Shown here: positions 29,786 through 33,454 of the stretch, in pieces
Position numbering within the stretch: the stretch's first letter is position 1
Layout of the letters: each line of letters starts with the position of its first letter
Source of the DNA: Nonomuraea turkmeniaca
GTDB lineage: Bacteria > Actinomycetota > Actinomycetes > Streptosporangiales > Streptosporangiaceae
Direction of reading: 5' to 3'
Length of the DNA stretch: 33,454 nucleotides
NCBI RefSeq assembly: GCF_005889735.1
Contig: NZ_VCKY01000114.1
Location: forward strand, 1-33,454
Notes under the pieces: generated by a model
The model's database searches: none
What the model saw: the letters and a program-made list of their open reading frames with translations, nothing else
Told to the model about the DNA's origin: nothing
Made by a program: the position numbers and the translations under genes

Positions 29786-31903
29786 GTGGCTAACCTTGAA
29801 AGTCTCGTCATCGCCCGCCGGCTGCGCGTCCCCATCGGCGACGCTCCGGCCGGTTCCCACCCTGGCCAGGGAGAGGTCGCTGCGCGCCAGCTCGACGCCG
29901 CGCTGCTGAGCGTCGGCTTCAAGTGCTCGGCAGCCCTGCTGGAGCGGCTGGCGGACCTGCGCGTCGAGACCGCGATCGATCTCGGCGTACGGGTCCTGGC
30001 CGCCGTCCGAGAACTTGTGGGCGACCACGTGCAGCACAACGCGTACTTCCTCAACTTCCCCCGGAACGTGCCCGACACCGTTGAGTTCTGGGTTGGCCTG
30101 CTCAGCAAGGCGCTGCTCGACCCGGTCGCCGCCGCACGGGTCGCCCAGCCGGGCCCGCTCAACCTGCTCGCGCTGCCTGAGTACGGCCGCTACCAGCACA
30201 GCTACGCCGACCTGCTGGCCGCGCACGCTGAGTTGATCCCGCTGGCCGGTGACCGGATCACCGTGCTGGAGCTCGGCGGCAGCCTGGAGGCGGAGGCCCG
30301 CGAGTTGTACTTCTCGCTCGCGGGCTCGGAGGTGCCGCTGTCGGCTGAGGACCTGGCGGCGCTGCGGTCGCTGACCCTGTTCTGCGACGTCGAGCCGGAG
30401 CGCATCCCGGTGCGTGAGAACCGCGCCGTCATCAACGAGCAGCGCCTGGTCACCGGCCGGCCGTTGCTCGTGGACACGGTGACCGACGTGTTGCGCGTGG
30501 CCTGCGGAGTCTCTGGCGGAGACGTCACGCTGGCCACGCCCACCCGGTTCCGTGCGTTCCGCCGGGCCGAGCGCCGCACGCTCATTCAGGCCCTGGACGC
30601 GGTCGCGTCCCCGGCCAAGCTCGGCGACGTGAAGCGGCACCCGGAGCAGTGGAAGCGGCTCGGCGAACGGCTGCACCCGCACGAGTACCCGGGCTTTCCG
30701 CGGGCCGCGCAGGTCTTCGAGGTCGCACGCGGCGACCGCAAGGCGCGCAGCTTCGACAGCCGGGTGGAGGCGGCCCTGGCCAGCGGGCGCACCGACGACG
30801 CGGTCGACCTCCTGGGGAACGCGCCTGGCGCGCTGCTGCGCCGTCTGGACCACCTGCTGCGCATCAGCGCCTCCCCCGATGCCGTGCTCGGCGCCACTGA
30901 GAAGGCCGCGGCCGACGCCTCCGGCAGAGTCCTGTTGTCGCTGCGCGAGCATCTGCAGAACCGGCTCGCCCCGGCTGCGGGCCGCGTGTTCGCCAACCGG
31001 AACGGCCGCGCGTGGGTGACGTCCGACACCCGCACCCCGATCGACGAGGACGTCGTGTCGCGGGCGATGGCCATTCTCGACGAGGAGATCGCCCGGCGTC
31101 TGCCTGACCTCGGCAAGCTGATCATCGATCCCGAGGTGCTCGACGTCGCCCTCCCGCTATCGGGCAAGGCCGTCGCGCCCGGCCTGGGCATGCTGCCGCG
31201 GGGCTCGCTGTCGTCTGTGGATGGGGAACTGCTGCGGTTCTTCGTCTACTGGCGTCAGGCGGAGCGGCGCACCGACTACGACCTGTCGGCGCTCATGCTG
31301 GACGCCTCCTACGACAACCTCGAGCACGTCTCGTGGACGAACTACGGCAACGGCTTCGCCGAGTACTCCGGCGACCTCACCGACGCCACCGACGGCGCGA
31401 GCGAGTTCATCAACATCCGTCTCGCGGAGGCCACCAAGCCGATCATCATCCCGCAGGTGAACATCTACTCGGGTGAGGCGTTCGACGAGGCGGCCGAGGC
31501 GTTCTTCGGGTTCATGATCCGGGAGGCCGCACAGGACGGCATGCCGTTCGAGCCGCGCACGGTGCGGATGAAGTCGGACTTGCGTGGGTCGGGGCGTGTG
31601 GCCCTGCCGCTGGCCTTCCTCCTCGACAAGGAGGGCGACTGGCAGGTGAAGTGGCTGCACCTGTACCTGAAGGGCAGCCCCCACTTCAACCAGGTGGAGG
31701 GCAACCGGATCAGCACGAGCCTGCTGGTGCGCTCGATCGTCGAACGTGACTACCTGCGGGTTCACTACCTCGTCGACCTGCTGGAGCGTAGGGGGGCGGT
31801 CGGTGAGCACACCACGTACATCGGCCTGCAGGCGCCGGCCGATCTGCCGGAAGGCACGAAGGTGTACACGCCGTCGACGCTCCATGAGCTGATTCCCGCC
31901 TGA
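29786..31903 (+). CDS. Large TerD-like (tellurium-resistance superfamily) protein
   Basis: 705 residues from GTG 29786, with GAAAGGA upstream. Residues about 1-450 are a helical body with segments such as HVQHNAYFLNFPRNVPDTVEFW, PEQWKRLGERLHPHEYPGFPRA and GRTDDAVDLLGNAPGALLRRLDHLL. Residues about 480-640 resemble a TerD-type beta sandwich: RRTDYDLSALMLDASYDN (the D-x-D calcium-site pattern), YSGDLTDATDGASEFINI, KPIIIPQVNIYSGEAFDE, PFEPRTVRMKSDLRGSG and KWLHLYLKG. This layout recalls the SCO0854/MXAN_6230-type family linked to ter gene clusters, recalled from memory. No RING motif is seen. It is probably cytosolic. No other ter gene is nearby. Confidence 0.65.
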   Translation: MANLESLVIARRLRVPIGDAPAGSHPGQGEVAARQLDAALLSVGFKCSAALLERLADLRVETAIDLGVRVLAAVRELVGDHVQHNAYFLNFPRNVPDTVEFWVGLLSKALLDPVAAARVAQPGPLNLLALPEYGRYQHSYADLLAAHAELIPLAGDRITVLELGGSLEAEARELYFSLAGSEVPLSAEDLAALRSLTLFCDVEPERIPVRENRAVINEQRLVTGRPLLVDTVTDVLRVACGVSGGDVTLATPTRFRAFRRAERRTLIQALDAVASPAKLGDVKRHPEQWKRLGERLHPHEYPGFPRAAQVFEVARGDRKARSFDSRVEAALASGRTDDAVDLLGNAPGALLRRLDHLLRISASPDAVLGATEKAAADASGRVLLSLREHLQNRLAPAAGRVFANRNGRAWVTSDTRTPIDEDVVSRAMAILDEEIARRLPDLGKLIIDPEVLDVALPLSGKAVAPGLGMLPRGSLSSVDGELLRFFVYWRQAERRTDYDLSALMLDASYDNLEHVSWTNYGNGFAEYSGDLTDATDGASEFINIRLAEATKPIIIPQVNIYSGEAFDEAAEAFFGFMIREAAQDGMPFEPRTVRMKSDLRGSGRVALPLAFLLDKEGDWQVKWLHLYLKGSPHFNQVEGNRISTSLLVRSIVERDYLRVHYLVDLLERRGAVGEHTTYIGLQAPADLPEGTKVYTPSTLHELIPA

Positions 31904-31919
31904 AGCTGATACAGTAAAG

Positions 31920-32146
31920 ATCGCGAGGCCATGGGGATGCTTCCTTCTCATCTCTTTTGGAAAAAGATCTCTAGTTTTCCCGCTTCCCTCGCATTCTGAC
32001 TGTGAGGCCATTCGATGGGCTTCCTTCTCATCTGGTTCAAATCCAGGCAGGCCCTTGGGGCCTTCCGGCATCCAGCTCATGAGCTCTCCTCTTGGTCAGC
32101 GTGACTGCCCGGTCCCGTGCACAAGTTGCTCGGGACCTTTCGCTTT
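31920..32146 (+). ncRNA. Candidate structured RNA with repeated anti-Shine-Dalgarno-like loops
   Basis: A non-coding stretch after the TerD-like gene. A unit starting GAGGCCAT and ending GCTTCCTTCTCATCT occurs twice (31925-31953, 32004-32033). In each, GATG...CATC forms a stem that exposes CTTCCTT, complementary to AAGGAAG-like ribosome sites. Next come CTGG-TTCAAAT-CCAG (32032-32046), AGGCCC-TTG-GGGCCT (32049-32063), and a 7-bp GGTCCCG/CGGGACC hairpin followed by TTTCGCTTT (32111-32146), which resembles a terminator. No promoter of the shared type is found; TACAGT at 31910 is a weak -10 candidate. Entirely inferential. Confidence 0.35.
32111..32146 (+). terminator. Hairpin with T-rich tail
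   Basis: GGTCCCG and CGGGACC separated by 13 bases, then TTTCGCTTT. It is the only hairpin in the window with a T-rich tail. Confidence 0.5.
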
Positions 32147-32284
32147 CCCGCTGCCCGGTGCTCCCGGCGGGGCCAACCTCATGCCTTGCGCCATGCGCAT
32201 GATCGTTACCGTGCGCGGCGCGCACCGAGGCTGAGCAGCGATTCCCCGCAAGGTTCCGTCTCCTGGTACTGGATCGCAGCCCGC

Positions 32285-32413
32285 TCAGCGCGGATCATCG
32301 ATCACGAGCAGCCCATGCTTGGCCCCGCGCAGCGAACCATGAACGATGAGCGCCGGCCACCGCGTCCCTGGCGATAGCTGCCAGGGGCAAGCCGCGGCTT
32401 CAGGAAGCACCAT
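32285..32413 (-). CDS. Possible 42-residue protein or gene remnant
   Basis: The leftward frame ends in GTRWPALIVHGSLRGAKHGL-LVIDDPR, which looks like a genuine protein end, but the upstream part has no ribosome site or recognisable domain. It lies in the 700-base gap 31904-32605. The rest of 32150-32535 shows nothing further. Confidence 0.25.
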   Translation of the reverse strand: MVLPEAAACPWQLSPGTRWPALIVHGSLRGAKHGLLVIDDPR

Positions 32414-32539
32414 GTCGGGATGTCGCCCCAGGACGCGCGGGAGTAACGGCGGGGCCGCAGCAGGGAAGGTGGCCGCCGGAGGGCCACGCACTGATCTTCG
32501 CTACCGCTCCCCCGCTGCTAGACCCCAGCTCGCCAAATA

Positions 32540-32558
32540 ATTAACCCTCCTGTACTAT
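32540..32558 (+). promoter_or_regulatory. Shared promoter/operator element, copy 9
   Basis: ATTAACCCTCCTGTACTAT, 17 of 19. TCGCCA, a weaker -35, lies 17 bp before TACTAT. It points at the two-gene operon starting at 32606. Confidence 0.7.
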
Positions 32559-32605
32559 CTAATTGTAACAAAGGTGTGGGCCTCGACACCGAAGGGAGAT
32601 CGACC

Positions 32606-32908
32606 GTGTCCAACCCTCACGTCACCCGCGACCACGCGAAAGCCCTCTTGCTCACGGGCGGCGACGGTAAGGCCCCACGGTCCGTGCTCGTCCTGCGCAG
32701 CAACGGCCGCCTTGCCGCCATGACCCCGGACGACGCCTTCGACGAAAGCTACGACGGCCGCTCCCGCATCCTGCTGACGCAAGCCAACCTCGCCGACGCG
32801 GGCGTCCGCATCCACCCCGACGGCCGCCTCGCCGACGGGGCCGCCGCCATCATCGACCGCCTCGTGACCGCCATCAACGCCGACCTCGCCAAGGACGCCG
32901 ACGCATGA
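32606..32908 (+). CDS. Unrecognised 100-residue protein
   Basis: GTG 32606 with GAAGGGAG 7 bases upstream. Segments: NPHVTRDHAKALLLTGGDG, a strand pair (PRSVLVLRSNGRLAAMT), an acidic turn (PDDAFDESYDGRSRI), and a C-terminal helix (GAAAIIDRLVTAINADLAKDA). This gives a compact alpha/beta outline. No motif recognised. Its stop overlaps the start of the VPLDAD-family copy C gene (ATGA), so the two proteins are probably partners or at least co-produced. Confidence 0.6.
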   Translation: MSNPHVTRDHAKALLLTGGDGKAPRSVLVLRSNGRLAAMTPDDAFDESYDGRSRILLTQANLADAGVRIHPDGRLADGAAAIIDRLVTAINADLAKDADA

Positions 32909-33294
32909 CCCTGCCCCACAGCATCCCCGCCCTCGTTCCCCTCGACGCCGACCGCGCCGCTCTCATCGCCCACCTCGACGCCAGCGACCAATGGGAACGG
33001 CGCGACCTGGCGAGGCCGAGCGCCTACCTGCGATGGACCCTGGCCGACCGCATCGCCCCCGACATGCGTGGCCTCCGCCCCGACGTCACGCTTCCCAACG
33101 ATCAGAACGCGCCGTACGTGGACGAGGGCGCGGCATGCGCCGACGCCGTACACACGATCAACTCCGTCGCTTTCGGCATCGACCCGCACCACAACGAACC
33201 GGCTGTCGTCGAACGCCTCATCGCCATCTATCACCAGGCCGGGCCGGACAGCGACATCGCCCGGCTCGCGGCCGGCCTGGTCGAAACCACGTAA
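32905..33294 (+). CDS. VPLDAD-family protein, copy C (divergent)
   Basis: 129 residues; ATG 32905 overlaps the upstream stop (ATGA). The N-terminus IPALVPLDADRAALIAHLDASDQWE matches copies A and B. The middle differs (SAYLRWTLADRIAPDM, DVTLPNDQNAPYVDEG), while AVHTINSVAFGIDPHHNEPAVVERLIAIYHQ and IARLAAGLVE align with RINAHxLxLPxxTP...V.RL and IAAG in the others. I infer a distant third member of the same unnamed family. Like copies A and B it lies downstream of a shared promoter element, and like copy A it is the second gene. Confidence 0.6.
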   Translation: MTLPHSIPALVPLDADRAALIAHLDASDQWERRDLARPSAYLRWTLADRIAPDMRGLRPDVTLPNDQNAPYVDEGAACADAVHTINSVAFGIDPHHNEPAVVERLIAIYHQAGPDSDIARLAAGLVETT

Positions 33295-33303
33295 CTTCGC
33301 GCG

Positions 33304-33324
33304 CCGCGCCCTGATGAGGCGCGG
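33304..33324 (+). terminator. 7-bp hairpin after copy C
   Basis: CCGCGCC and GGCGCGG with a CTGATGA loop, ten bases after the stop at 33294. The remaining 130 bases of the window show no gene. Confidence 0.5.
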
Positions 33325-33454
33325 AGCTTCTCACCACCAGCGCGGCGGAGGATCCAGTGCCCCCGCCGCGCCGACGCTCCCGTCTCCCCGCTGACCTTCT
33401 GCCGCGCAGCCCGCCCCATCTCCCTCAGTACCTGTCTCCTCTACACAGCTGACG

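Noticed and set aside
29750..30952. 400-codon leftward frame opposite the TerD-like gene
   Set aside because: Antisense shadow; the plus-strand protein has recognisable domain character.
31975..32054. tRNA gene suggested by a GGTTCAAATCC T-arm
   Set aside because: No matching acceptor stem, D-arm or variable loop; the anticodon-like loop abuts the T-arm directly.
1..33454. CRISPR array, insertion sequences, rRNA, replication origin
   Set aside because: No regularly spaced repeats, transposase motifs, rRNA-like stretches or recognisable replication gene were found.

Overview
The window looks like an accessory region of a high-GC actinomycete: a chromosomal island, an integrative element or a plasmid. 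The grounds are codon use with G/C at nearly every third position, frequent GTG starts, short genes joined by ATGA/GTGA/TGATG overlaps, and protein families typical of Streptomyces/Streptosporangiales mobile DNA (DUF6624, DUF6221, DUF6907, phage-type small proteins, an extra LigA, a tyrosine integrase). No rRNA, CRISPR array, transposase, phage structural gene, replication or conjugation gene could be recognised. Genus cannot be told from the sequence alone.

Layout. 1-0.4 kb: the 3' end of a gene with a terminator. 0.66-2.6 kb: an FxLD-type protein methyltransferase without lanthipeptide partners, and a DUF6624 protein. 2.7-3.6 kb: two related small proteins separated by a perfect 17-bp hairpin. 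3.6-11.1 kb: a leftward cascade of about sixteen small, mostly overlapping genes of phage/plasmid type, driven by tandem promoters near 11.1 kb and divided by internal hairpins. 11.2-12.1 kb: two small leftward genes. 12.2-14.3 kb: a complete NAD+-dependent DNA ligase. 14.4-19.1 kb: a decaying stretch holding a frameshifted macro-domain gene, a frameshifted endonuclease/exonuclease/phosphatase gene inside direct repeats, a degenerate resolvase-fold protein and another frameshifted gene. 19.1-21.4 kb: a putative ribbon-helix-helix protein with repeated AAGC-N6-GCTT operators, then a Cys-rich protein pair. 21.4-24.3 kb: small leftward genes and a long zinc-finger coiled-coil protein, divergent from an intact tyrosine recombinase at 24.4-25.6 kb. 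25.7-28.0 kb: leftward unknown genes. 28.1-33.3 kb: rightward operons including a large TerD-like protein, a possible structured RNA, and a two-gene operon.

The most unusual signal is a 19-bp AT-rich element, consensus ATTAACTATCCTGTACTAT. It occurs nine times, and seven copies lie just upstream of a gene and point into it. In four copies a TTG-type -35 lies exactly 17 bp before a TANNNT-type -10, so the conserved block is the promoter spacer. This suggests one regulator, or one specialised promoter class, controlling a dispersed set of small unknown proteins. Those proteins include three divergent copies of one family (N-terminal VPLDAD/VPFDAN motif) and two further paralogue pairs. I infer a co-regulated accessory regulon carried on a mobile element; its biochemical function cannot be assigned from sequence.
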